In this document: one piece after another, positions 8,240 to 15,975 of the stretch
How the letters are laid out: each line of letters begins with the position of its first letter
Position numbering within the stretch: the first letter of the stretch is position 1
Assembly (NCBI RefSeq): GCF_900105095.1
Contig: NZ_LT629743.1
Span: forward strand, 2,046,001-2,110,000
Direction of reading: 5' to 3'
Length of the DNA: 64,000 nucleotides
Origin: Erythrobacter sp. HL-111
GTDB taxonomy: Bacteria; Pseudomonadota; Alphaproteobacteria; Sphingomonadales; Sphingomonadaceae
Position numbers and translations under genes: made by a program
The notes under the pieces: model-generated
What the model saw: the letters and a program-made list of their open reading frames with translations, nothing else
The model's database searches: none
Told to the model about the DNA's origin: nothing

Positions 8240-9667
8240 TCAGTGCGCGACGCCTTCCCCGCGTTCGAGGCCCGAGAGCGCGAGCTGTTCGTCGATCTGC
8301 GCCATCAGCCGCGCGAGCCCTTCCTCGGTCTCGCTTTCGGCGCGCGCGACCAGCACGTCCTGCGTGTTCGAGGCGCGCAGCAACCACCAGCCGTCCCTCG
8401 TCGTCACCCGCACGCCATCGGTCGCGTTGACGTCCTCGACCTCCGGCCCGGGATCGGTCCTGAGCCGCTCCGATACCTCGGCAATGGCGGCGAACTTGCG
8501 GCTCTCGTCGACCTGGAAACGCATTTCCGGCGTGTTGAGCATGGCGGGCATGGCCGCGCGCAGCTCCGTCACCGATTTGCCGAGTCGGGCCGAGGCCGCG
8601 AGCAGGCGCACCCCGGCGTAGAGCGCGTCGTCGAACCCGTAATAGTCGTCGGCGAAGAAGACGTGCCCGCTCATCTCTCCCGCGAGCGGCGCACCCGTTT
8701 CCTTCATTTTGGACTTGATCAGCGAATGGCCGGTCTTCCACATCAGCGGCACCCCGCCGTGCCGTTCGACATGGTCGAACAGCGCGCGGCTCGCCTTCAC
8801 GTCGGCGATGATCGTCGCGGGCGCCGCGCTGTCGGGGCGCCGGGCGAGCAGGTCCTCGGCGTAGATCATCAGCAGCTGGTCGCCCCAGATCACCCTACCC
8901 GTTCCGTCGATCGCGCCGATGCGGTCGCCGTCGCCGTCGAATGCCACTCCGAAATCGAGCGTGTTCTCCGCGACGAGCGCGCGCAGATCGGCCAGGTTCG
9001 CCTCCACGGTCGGATCGGGATGGTGGTTGGGAAAATGTCCATCGACTTGCGTGTAGAGAAGATGATGCTCTCCGGGCAGTTTCTCGACCAGCCTTTCGAG
9101 AGCTGGGCCGGCCGCGCCATTACCCGCGTCCCAGCCGACCTTGAGGCCGGCGAGTTTGTCGATCTCGATCCCGGAGAGGCCTTCGAGAAGGCGCTCGACA
9201 TACTCGCCCATGACGTCGCGTTCGGACACTTCCCCCGCGCCGCTGGACCAGACCCCCTCTTCCGCGATTTTCCCGAGCTTCTGGATGTCGGCCCCGAAGA
9301 ACGGGCGCCCCTGAAATACCATCTTGAAGCCGTTGTAATTGGGGGGATTGTGGCTGCCGGTTACCTGAATGCCGCCATCTATCTCCTCGCTTGAGGCTTC
9401 GGCGTAATAGAGCATCGGCGTCGGCCCCAGCCCGATCCGCACGGCATTGCACCCGCCCGAGGTCAGCCCTTCGCACAGCGCGTGCTCCAACATGGGCGAA
9501 CTCACCCGCCCGTCATAGCCGACCGCGACAGTCCTGCCTCCCGCCTCGCGCAGCAGGGTCGCAAAGGAGCGCCCGATCGCCCGCGCGTCGTCGGGGCCGA
9601 GGGTTTCGCCGATGATTCCGCGAATGTCGTATTCGCGCAGCACGCTTGCATCGAATCTATGGGTCAT
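8240..9667 (-). CDS. Phosphomannomutase/phosphoglucomutase
   Basis: A 475-residue alpha-D-phosphohexomutase that interconverts hexose 6- and 1-phosphates, feeding GDP-mannose and UDP-glucose pathways for the polysaccharides encoded downstream. The phosphoserine loop is TGSHNPPNYNGFK with Ser105, as in Pseudomonas AlgC rather than the commoner TASHNP. The metal loop is DGDGDR (244-249), the sugar-binding motif GEMSGH (330-335) and the phosphate-binding loop RASNT (431-435). All four key sites are present. The ATG at 9667 gives the family-typical FDASVLREYDIRG N-terminus; longer starts add an unlikely Arg/Ala extension. Substrate preference (mannose, glucose or both) cannot be read from sequence. 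Confidence 0.92.
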   Translation of the reverse strand: MTHRFDASVLREYDIRGIIGETLGPDDARAIGRSFATLLREAGGRTVAVGYDGRVSSPMLEHALCEGLTSGGCNAVRIGLGPTPMLYYAEASSEEIDGGIQVTGSHNPPNYNGFKMVFQGRPFFGADIQKLGKIAEEGVWSSGAGEVSERDVMGEYVERLLEGLSGIEIDKLAGLKVGWDAGNGAAGPALERLVEKLPGEHHLLYTQVDGHFPNHHPDPTVEANLADLRALVAENTLDFGVAFDGDGDRIGAIDGTGRVIWGDQLLMIYAEDLLARRPDSAAPATIIADVKASRALFDHVERHGGVPLMWKTGHSLIKSKMKETGAPLAGEMSGHVFFADDYYGFDDALYAGVRLLAASARLGKSVTELRAAMPAMLNTPEMRFQVDESRKFAAIAEVSERLRTDPGPEVEDVNATDGVRVTTRDGWWLLRASNTQDVLVARAESETEEGLARLMAQIDEQLALSGLERGEGVAH

Positions 9668-9893
9668 GATCGGGTTCTTTTCCGCCCTCTTGCTGGCGGC
9701 CGCCGGGGGGGGCCGCGTTCGTCCGTCTCGCGCGGGGGAGAGATCCGCGCGCATCGCCCTTGTTCAAGCGATGAAAGCCCGCTTGTTTCCCCCCGTGCAG
9801 CGCCCCTGCGCGCGCGCTCCGTGCGGCCTTGGACGCGATTTGTGTCAATACCGCGATTGGCCGCGCGCGCAAAGCCGCCGGAGCGAGGCAGCC

Positions 9894-9913
9894 CCTCGCC
9901 TCGCCTCGCCTCG
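9894..9913. repeat. CCTCG pentanucleotide repeat, four copies
   Basis: Four perfect tandem CCTCG units lie in the 289-base gap between the phosphomutase and the J-domain gene. The surrounding sequence is also repetitive GGGCCGGG/GGTCCGGG. The tract is intergenic and is a candidate length-variable simple repeat; no gene is seen in the gap. Confidence 0.6.
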
Positions 9914-9956
9914 CTTGGCCGGGCCGGGCAGGTCCGGGCGGGCCGGTCCGATGCGA

Positions 9957-10289
9957 TCAGCTGCGGTCGCCGCCCTTGCGGACCGCGCCGCTGCGGCCTT
10001 CGTCCGGCCCGTCCGAAAGATCCGCCAGCAGCAGGTCGCGCGCCTCGTTCGCCTCGTGCACCTCGGCCGAGGAGCCGCCGCGATCGGGATGGACCCGGGC
10101 GAGCAGCCGCTTGTGCGCGGCGACGATCTCTTCCCTGCGCGCCCGCCTGCTCACGCCGAGCAGGTGCCGCGCCCGCGCCAGTTCCCGCTCGCGCCCGGGC
10201 CGCGCGAACAGCGCCTCCCACGGCCAGCTCCCCAGCGCCCAGCGCCACACCACCACCGCCAGCAGGAGTATGATCGCCGCCTTGATCAT
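9957..10289 (-). CDS. Membrane-anchored J-domain protein
   Basis: A 110-residue protein with one N-terminal hydrophobic helix (residues about 3-19) followed by a J domain holding the diagnostic HPD tripeptide at 67-69 (RVHPDRGG). J domains stimulate Hsp70 (DnaK) ATPase, and the anchor places this one on the cytoplasmic face of the inner membrane, like DjlA- or Tim14-type J proteins. The Gly-rich and zinc-finger regions of DnaJ are absent. It starts 4 bases after the mipZ stop on the same strand, so the two are probably co-transcribed. Client and Hsp70 partner are unknown. Confidence 0.85.
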   Translation of the reverse strand: MIKAAIILLLAVVVWRWALGSWPWEALFARPGRERELARARHLLGVSRRARREEIVAAHKRLLARVHPDRGGSSAEVHEANEARDLLLADLSDGPDEGRSGAVRKGGDRS

Positions 10290-10293
10290 CGCC

Positions 10294-11139
10294 TCAGGCG
10301 AGCTCCAGCCGGGGCGCGAGCGATTCGCGTTCGGGCAGGTTCAGCATCTTCACCAGCGCGCGCAGTTCCTGCCGCGCGACGAGGTGGCTCGTGCCGAGTT
10401 CGCCCAGCTGCCCCTTGTCGAGCAGGGTGAGCCCCGAGGGAAACAGCTCGCGGTAGATCACCCGTTCCGACAGGCCCCGCGTCACGCGGAAACCGACCCG
10501 GCGCGACATTTCCGCGAGCGCCTTCTCGATCCGGGCGCGGTTGCGCGCCTCGACATGGCCGGTGCGGTTCCTGACCACGATCCAGTCCATTTCGGGGCGC
10601 TGCTGTTCGATCGTCGCCCGGCTGCGGCGCATCCGCGCCTCCCACACGAGCTCGGCGAAGAAGGAGAGCTTCCTCACCTTGAAGGTTTCCCCGTCGACCT
10701 GTCCGATGAGGTCGAAATCGACGAAGCTGTCGTTGAGCGGCGTCACCAGCGTGTCGGCGTTCTCCACCGCGGCGCGCACGAACGGATCGTCGCGGCCCGG
10801 ATTGTCGACGATCAGGTAATCGCAGTCCCGTTCGATCCGGGCGAAGGTCCTCAGCAGTTTCTCGACGCTGTCCCCGGTGAACACCCGGCAGGCCGGGGTC
10901 GGCAGGGTGAGACCGCGCAGCTCCATCGTGCGAACGCGGTTCTCCATGTAGCGAAAGGAGGTGCGCTGACGCGGATCGAGGTCGAGGATCGTCACCCGCG
11001 CACCGAGATAGGCGAGCGCGACCGCGACGTGGACCGCCGTGGTCGACTTGCCCGTGCCGCCCTTTTCGTTGGCGAAGACGATCCGATGCGCGGGCCTGTC
11101 GGCCGCGGCAGCGTTCCGGTCGGAGGTTTCGTCAGACAT
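10294..11139 (-). CDS. mipZ: Division plane positioning ATPase MipZ
   Basis: A 281-residue ParA/MinD-superfamily P-loop ATPase. The deviant Walker A motif EKGGTGKST is at residues 25-33, the switch region is LDLDPRQRTSF, and YLIVDNPGRDDPF supplies the Walker B aspartate. These are characteristic of alphaproteobacterial MipZ, which forms a bipolar gradient with ParB and blocks FtsZ assembly away from midcell. Length and the ENRV-rich region after switch I also agree with MipZ rather than chromosomal ParA, and no parB is adjacent. It is followed closely by the J-domain gene and is divergent from panC. Confidence 0.9.
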   Translation of the reverse strand: MSDETSDRNAAAADRPAHRIVFANEKGGTGKSTTAVHVAVALAYLGARVTILDLDPRQRTSFRYMENRVRTMELRGLTLPTPACRVFTGDSVEKLLRTFARIERDCDYLIVDNPGRDDPFVRAAVENADTLVTPLNDSFVDFDLIGQVDGETFKVRKLSFFAELVWEARMRRSRATIEQQRPEMDWIVVRNRTGHVEARNRARIEKALAEMSRRVGFRVTRGLSERVIYRELFPSGLTLLDKGQLGELGTSHLVARQELRALVKMLNLPERESLAPRLELA

Positions 11140-11268
11140 GGCGGCGGTGCTTCCCTTCGTGCGCCCTTCGCCCCTTTCCGCGCGGCCCGGCTTGTGAAGC
11201 GGGCCGGCGGGTGCTTAGGGGATCAAGGAACCAGTAACCATGCAAAGTCTACCGGCGGAGGGGAACGG

Positions 11269-12135
11269 GTGCAAATCGCAAGCACGCTCGATGTGTTGAG
11301 AAAGGCGCTCGCCGCGCTGCAAGAGGGCGGCGCCACCATCGGCTTCGTCCCGACCATGGGCGCGCTGCACGAAGGCCATCTCGCGCTGGTCCGCCGCGCG
11401 CGGGAATCGTGCGACCGCGTGGTCGTCTCGATCTTCGTCAACCCTGCCCAGTTCGGCCCCAACGAGGACCTTGCCGCCTATCCCCGCCAGCTCGCCGAAG
11501 ACACCGCCATGCTCGAGGCGGAAGGGGTCGCCCTGCTCTGGGCGCCCGCGGTGGAGGTGATGTACCCCGCGGGCTTCGCGACGGTCATTTCGGTGAAGGG
11601 CGTGAGCGAGGGGCTGTGCGGCGCCGCCCGGCCCGGCCATTTCGACGGGGTCGCGACCGTGGTGGCCAAGCTCTTCCACCAGGTCCGGCCGGACATGGCC
11701 TTCTTCGGCGAGAAGGACTACCAGCAGCTCGCCGTCATCCGCACCATGGCGCGCGATCTCGACCTTGCCCGCCCGCACGCGGACGCCATCATCGGCGTGC
11801 CGACCGTGCGCGAGGCCGACGGGCTCGCGATGTCGAGCCGCAACCGCTATCTCTCCCCCGGCCAGCGCGCAGCCGCCGCGACCCTGCCCGCCGCCCTCGG
11901 CGAAGGCGTGGCCGCGATCGAGGCGGGCGAGCCGGTGCGCGAGACGCTGGCAGCCCTGGGCGGGCGGCTGGTCGCGGCCGGGTTCGAGGCGCCCGATTAC
12001 GTCACGCTCGTCGATGCCGCCTCGCTCGCCCCGCTCGACGCGCTGGGCGACGCGCCCGCCCGCGTGCTCGTCGCCGCGCGCATCGGCGGCACGCGGCTGA
12101 TCGACAACATGGCGGTGAACGCGCGGCCCGGCTGA
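11269..12135 (+). CDS. panC: Pantoate--beta-alanine ligase (pantothenate synthetase)
   Basis: A 288-residue cytoplasmic enzyme that joins pantoate and beta-alanine with ATP to make pantothenate, the coenzyme A precursor. It shows the family hallmarks: PTMGALHEGH (HIGH-type nucleotide motif, residues 28-37), SIFVNPAQFGPNED, FFGEKDYQQL and MSSRNRYLSP. The GTG start at 11269 is chosen because GGAGGGGA lies five bases upstream and VQIAST aligns with typical PanC starts; the nearby ATG at 11240 is out of frame. No panB is adjacent. Confidence 0.95.
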   Translation: MQIASTLDVLRKALAALQEGGATIGFVPTMGALHEGHLALVRRARESCDRVVVSIFVNPAQFGPNEDLAAYPRQLAEDTAMLEAEGVALLWAPAVEVMYPAGFATVISVKGVSEGLCGAARPGHFDGVATVVAKLFHQVRPDMAFFGEKDYQQLAVIRTMARDLDLARPHADAIIGVPTVREADGLAMSSRNRYLSPGQRAAAATLPAALGEGVAAIEAGEPVRETLAALGGRLVAAGFEAPDYVTLVDAASLAPLDALGDAPARVLVAARIGGTRLIDNMAVNARPG

Positions 12136-12217
12136 ACGCCCCGGCATCCGCGCGCAGAATCGGCGTTGACCTGCGCGCGCTTTCGGTGGCATTGCGGCCC
12201 CCTGCCGAGCAGCGCCT

Positions 12218-12291
12218 GCGGGTATAGCATAGTGGTAATGCTCCAGCCTTCCAAGCTGGCCAGGCGGGTTCGATTCCCGCTACCCGCTCCA
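12218..12291 (+). tRNA. tRNA-Gly (anticodon TCC)
   Basis: A 74-base cloverleaf. The acceptor arm GCGGGTA pairs with TACCCGC, the anticodon stem CCAGC/GCTGG encloses CTTCCAA with anticodon TCC, and the T arm GCGGG-TTCGATT-CCCGC is canonical. CCA is encoded at the 3' end. It reads glycine GGA/GGG codons. It stands alone between panC and the amidohydrolases, and no integrated element is visible at its 3' end. Confidence 0.97.
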
Positions 12292-12511
12292 CAATCCCCG
12301 GAAAGCTCCGCGCGGATCACGGGTGACACGCCGCCATGCGAACAGGGCGATGCGGACCCTCGCGTCGCCCGAGCCTTCCCGAACGCCGCGCATCGGCTCG
12401 CGAGGCCGGGGCGACCATTGCTTCGGACGCCCGTTTTCGTCAAACGGGATGGACATCGGGCTTGGGGGCCGCCAAACCTTGCCCGCGCTCGAAACGCGGA
12501 GAACAATCTGA

Positions 12512-13954
12512 ATGATAATCGTGAATTCTCGCAAGGCCGGCACAGGCGTTGGTCGCAAGGCATTCGGCCTGGTTTCAGGCACGCTGGCATCGGCCCTCGC
12601 GCTGACCGCCTGTGCGACGACCGGGATGGCTAATGCAGGAGACGGCGCGGCCGAAGCCGAACGGCCCGAACTGGCCGCGATGAGCGAGGCCGAAGGGCCC
12701 TATCCTTCCACCTACAAGCCCTATCCGGGGGTGGCGACGGCGCTGGTCGGGGCGACCATATATGACGGCGCGGGGAACCGGATCGACGACGGCACGGTGC
12801 TTTTCCGCGACGGAAAGATCGTGGCCGTGGGCGACGCGACCCTGTCCACCGAAGGCTACAGGGTGCTCGATGGCACGGACAAGTTCGTGACGCCGGGCAT
12901 CATCGACATCCACTCGCATCTCGGCGATTATCCCAGCCCCTCGGTCGACGCGCACAGCGACGGCAACGAGGCGACCGCTCCCACCACGCCCGATGTCTGG
13001 GCCGAGCATTCGGTCTGGCCGCAGGATCCGGGCTTTTCGCGGGCGCTCGCCAATGGCGGGGTCACCGCCCTTCAGGTCCTTCCCGGTTCGGCCAACCTGA
13101 TGGGCGGACGATCGGCGACGCTCAAGAACGTGCCGGCGCGCACGGTGCAGGAAATGAAGTTTCCCGGCGCGCCCTACGGCTTCAAGATGGCCTGCGGCGA
13201 GAATCCCAAGCGTGTGTACGGATCAAGAGGGCGCAAGCCCTCGACCCGGATGGGCAATCTCGCCGTCGCCCGCCAGACCTGGCTCGACGCCATCGACTAC
13301 GCCAACGACGAGGACGCCGGGCGCGATCTCGGCATGGAAACGCTGGCGGGGGTGCTCAGGGGCGAAATCCTCGTCCACAACCATTGCTATCGCGCGGACG
13401 AGATGGCGCTCGTCATGGATATGGCGAAGGAGATGGGATACAGGGTCGCCGCCTTCCACCACGCGGTCGAAAGCTACAAGATCGGCGATCTGCTGCGCGA
13501 AAACGATGTCTGCAGCGCGATCTGGGCGGACTGGTACGGCTTCAAGATGGAAGCCTATGACGGTATCCTCGAAAACGCGGCGCTGCTCCACAAGGCGGGC
13601 GCGTGCGTGGTCATCCATTCCGACGACGAAAACGATATCCAGCGCCTCAACCAGGAAGCCGCCAAGGCGCAGGCCGCGGGCAACCGGCTGGGCCTCGACA
13701 TCCCCGATGCGACCGCGATCGGCTGGATCACGCTGAACGCGGCCAAGGCGATGGGGATCGACGCGATGACCGGCAGCCTCGAGCCGGGGAAGATGGCCGA
13801 TGTGGTGCTCTGGAACGGCGATCCGCTCAGCGTCTATTCGCGGCCGGAGAAAGTCTGGATCGATGGTGCCCTGATGTTCGACATGATGGATCGCAAACGC
13901 CGCCCGGTGAGCGATTTCGAGCTTGGCCAGCCCGGCGAGGGAGACGTGAAATGA
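12512..13954 (+). CDS. Amidohydrolase family lipoprotein
   Basis: A 480-residue metal-dependent hydrolase of the amidohydrolase superfamily. The N-terminus is a lipoprotein signal with lipobox LTAC (Cys34), so it is probably membrane-anchored on the periplasmic side. The catalytic framework is intact: HSH at 134-136 in PGIIDIHSHLGDY, later His in HNHCYRADEM and FHHAVESYK, and the Asp in IHSDDEND. The C-terminal composite beta region (LEPGKMADVVLWNGDPL) is typical of imidazolonepropionase/dipeptidase-like members. The stop overlaps the start of the next amidohydrolase (ATGA), indicating translational coupling. The substrate is unknown; dipeptide-like or cyclic amide substrates are plausible. 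Confidence 0.88.
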   Translation: MIIVNSRKAGTGVGRKAFGLVSGTLASALALTACATTGMANAGDGAAEAERPELAAMSEAEGPYPSTYKPYPGVATALVGATIYDGAGNRIDDGTVLFRDGKIVAVGDATLSTEGYRVLDGTDKFVTPGIIDIHSHLGDYPSPSVDAHSDGNEATAPTTPDVWAEHSVWPQDPGFSRALANGGVTALQVLPGSANLMGGRSATLKNVPARTVQEMKFPGAPYGFKMACGENPKRVYGSRGRKPSTRMGNLAVARQTWLDAIDYANDEDAGRDLGMETLAGVLRGEILVHNHCYRADEMALVMDMAKEMGYRVAAFHHAVESYKIGDLLRENDVCSAIWADWYGFKMEAYDGILENAALLHKAGACVVIHSDDENDIQRLNQEAAKAQAAGNRLGLDIPDATAIGWITLNAAKAMGIDAMTGSLEPGKMADVVLWNGDPLSVYSRPEKVWIDGALMFDMMDRKRRPVSDFELGQPGEGDVK

Positions 13955-15255
13955 AGCCGCTTCTCGCGCTTGCCGCCTCCGTCCTCGCCCTGGCCGCCAG
14001 CCCGGCGGGCGCGCAGGACATCGTCATCACCAATGCCAGGGTCGTGCTGGGCGACGGCAGCGAGCCGATCGAGAACGGCACGGTCGTCGTGCGCGGGGGC
14101 AAGGTCGTCGCCGCGGGGGCCGACGTGGCCGCGCCCGGCGATATCGAAAGCATGGACGCGGGCGGTGCCTGGGTGACCCCCGGCCTGTTCGCCACCGTCA
14201 CCACGCTCGGCATCTGGGATGTCGGCGCGGTCGGCGAATCCAACGACCAGCGCGCGGGCGGGGCCCCGTTCAGCGCCGCGCTCGAAACGGCGCCGATCGT
14301 CAATCCCGAAGCGCAGCACGTCCTGGTCCATCGCGCGGCCGGGATCACCCGCGCCGCGACCTCGACCTTGCCCTCGGCCTCGATCTTTTCGGGGCAGGGC
14401 GCGATCATCGATCTCGACAGCGACAGGTCTCCGGTGATGAAGGCCAACGCCTTCCAGATGGTCGAGCTTGGCGAACGCGGCGGGGCGATTGCGGGCGGCA
14501 GCCGGGCGGCGACCCATACGCTCTTGCGCGCCGCGCTGCGCGAGGCGAGCAGGGATCGGCGCGACACGCCCCGCACGCAGGATATCGGGCGCGGGGGCGA
14601 TGTTCTCCTGAGCTCTTTCGATGTCGAGGCGCTGCGCGATGTCGTCACCGGCGCGCAGCCGCTTTACGTCCACGCCGAACGCGCCGCTGACATTCGCGCG
14701 GCGCTTGCGCTCAAGAGCGAATTCGCGGATCTCGACCTCGTGCTCGTCGGCGCGAGCGAAGGCTGGCTCGTGGCCGACGAAATAGCGCAGGCGGGCGTTC
14801 CCGTGATCGCCGACGGGCTCGACGACCTGCCCTCGACCTTCGAGCAGCTCGCCGCGACACAGAGCAATATCGGACGCATGAAACGCGCCGGAGTGACCGT
14901 GGCGATCAACGCATCGGGCCTCAACCACGCACGCCGGCTGACGCAGGTGGCCGGCAACCTCGTCGCCCTGACGAAGGTGCCCGGCGCTTCGGGGCTCAGC
15001 TGGGGCGAAGCCTTCGCCGCGATCAGCTCGGTCCCGGCCGAGATCAGCGGGATGGGCGGGATGGCCGGCGTTCTCAAGGCCGGAGCGCTCGGCGATGTCG
15101 TGATCTGGGACGGCGACCCGCTCGAAGTCGGATCGATCCCGACCCGCGTCTATATCGGCGGGGTCGAGCAACCGCTCGAAAACCACCAGAGCCGCCTGCT
15201 CGATCGCTATGATGACGGAAATGAAGGCTCGCTGCCCAAGGCCTATGACTGGTAG
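13951..15255 (+). CDS. Amidohydrolase-like protein lacking the HxH metal motif
   Basis: A 434-residue secreted paralogue of the preceding gene, overlapping it by four bases (ATGA). Residues 1-21 form a signal peptide ending in AGAQ. The fold-defining segments remain: the N-terminal strand pair VITNARVVLGDGS, VTPGL, and C-terminal LKAGALGDVVIWDGDPL. Where the partner has IDIHSHLG this protein has FATVTTLG, so both metal-binding His are replaced (Val83, Thr85), and the late catalytic Asp region reads INASGLNH. It is therefore probably a non-catalytic partner subunit or regulatory pseudoenzyme. Paired secreted amidohydrolases are common in Sphingomonads and Xanthomonads; inactivity here is inference. 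Confidence 0.85.
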   Translation: MKPLLALAASVLALAASPAGAQDIVITNARVVLGDGSEPIENGTVVVRGGKVVAAGADVAAPGDIESMDAGGAWVTPGLFATVTTLGIWDVGAVGESNDQRAGGAPFSAALETAPIVNPEAQHVLVHRAAGITRAATSTLPSASIFSGQGAIIDLDSDRSPVMKANAFQMVELGERGGAIAGGSRAATHTLLRAALREASRDRRDTPRTQDIGRGGDVLLSSFDVEALRDVVTGAQPLYVHAERAADIRAALALKSEFADLDLVLVGASEGWLVADEIAQAGVPVIADGLDDLPSTFEQLAATQSNIGRMKRAGVTVAINASGLNHARRLTQVAGNLVALTKVPGASGLSWGEAFAAISSVPAEISGMGGMAGVLKAGALGDVVIWDGDPLEVGSIPTRVYIGGVEQPLENHQSRLLDRYDDGNEGSLPKAYDW

Positions 15256-15288
15256 GGCCTATGACTGGCAGGGTCTATGACTGGTAGG
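15241..15288 (+). repeat. Three tandem 16-bp repeats spanning a stop codon
   Basis: The unit GCCTATGACTGGTAGG occurs at 15241-15256, 15257-15272 (one change) and 15273-15288 (one change). The first copy encodes the last residues Ala-Tyr-Asp-Trp and the stop of the second amidohydrolase; the others lie beyond it. It looks like a local replication-slippage duplication of the gene's 3' end. Confidence 0.85.
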
Positions 15289-15483
15289 GATTGACGGCTG
15301 CGGGGAAGGCGTCGCGGCGCCTGTCTTGTCCGGTGGCTGGACGCGGCTGGTTTCCGGTCGGTCCGGGCAGCAGGGCGTTCGGCGCGCGCACCGGATTCCG
15401 GTTCGCCCGGTGATCGCGGGGACGCGGTCCGTCCGGGAACCGCTCGGCATTCCACCGGACCGGCGGGCCGCCCGCCCCGGCCG

Positions 15484-15846
15484 TCAGGATCGGGCGTCCG
15501 GGCTCCCGCGCCAGTACCGGACCACGCCCGCGACCAGCACGACGGCGGCCACCGCCGCGACATCGGCGAACCAGTCGAGCCAGCTCGGCGTGCGCCCGAG
15601 CTCCGGAATGGCCTGCACCAGCTCGATCGCGGCGCCGAACAGCGCAAGGCCGACGAAGATGACGACCAGTCCGAGCCGCGGATAGGCCAGCGCGGCGAGG
15701 CTGGTGAGCACGAGGAAGGCGATGACGTGCTGGACCTTGTCGCCCGGATTCCCCGGCAGGGCGGGCGCCTGCGGCAGCGTCGCCATGACGAAGGCGAACA
15801 CGAGCGCCGCCCAGAAGAGCAGCTGGAAGAGACGGGTGGTCGGCAT
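15484..15846 (-). CDS. VanZ-like family membrane protein
   Basis: A 120-residue integral membrane protein with about four hydrophobic segments (about 8-25, 40-55, 58-75, 92-109). The central GDKVQHVIAFLVL and ELVQAIPELGRTPSWLDWFADV are the conserved features of VanZ-like proteins, a family named from teicoplanin resistance but mostly of unknown function and often near surface polysaccharide genes. It lies between a convergent amidohydrolase pair and the upstream MFS gene on the same strand. The long minus-strand frame covering this region is a shadow. Confidence 0.87.
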   Translation of the reverse strand: MPTTRLFQLLFWAALVFAFVMATLPQAPALPGNPGDKVQHVIAFLVLTSLAALAYPRLGLVVIFVGLALFGAAIELVQAIPELGRTPSWLDWFADVAAVAAVVLVAGVVRYWRGSPDARS

Positions 15847-15975
15847 GGGCGCAGGGGTGCTCGCGGCTTGGGCGGGGGTGACGCGCTCGCCTAGCGTGCC
15901 GCGGGGGCCGCGCCAAGTTCCGTGGCATTGCCGGTGGGCCTTCGGCGAGAGTCGCTTGCGCTGAAGGAGCCGGGC

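Noticed and set aside
12218..12291. Integration site at the tRNA-Gly gene
   Set aside because: No integrase, direct repeat of the tRNA 3' end or foreign genes lie next to it; the amidohydrolases downstream look native.
15241..15288. Possible CRISPR or other array from the 16-bp repeats
   Set aside because: The copies are directly adjacent with no spacers, and there are no cas genes; they are a local tandem duplication.
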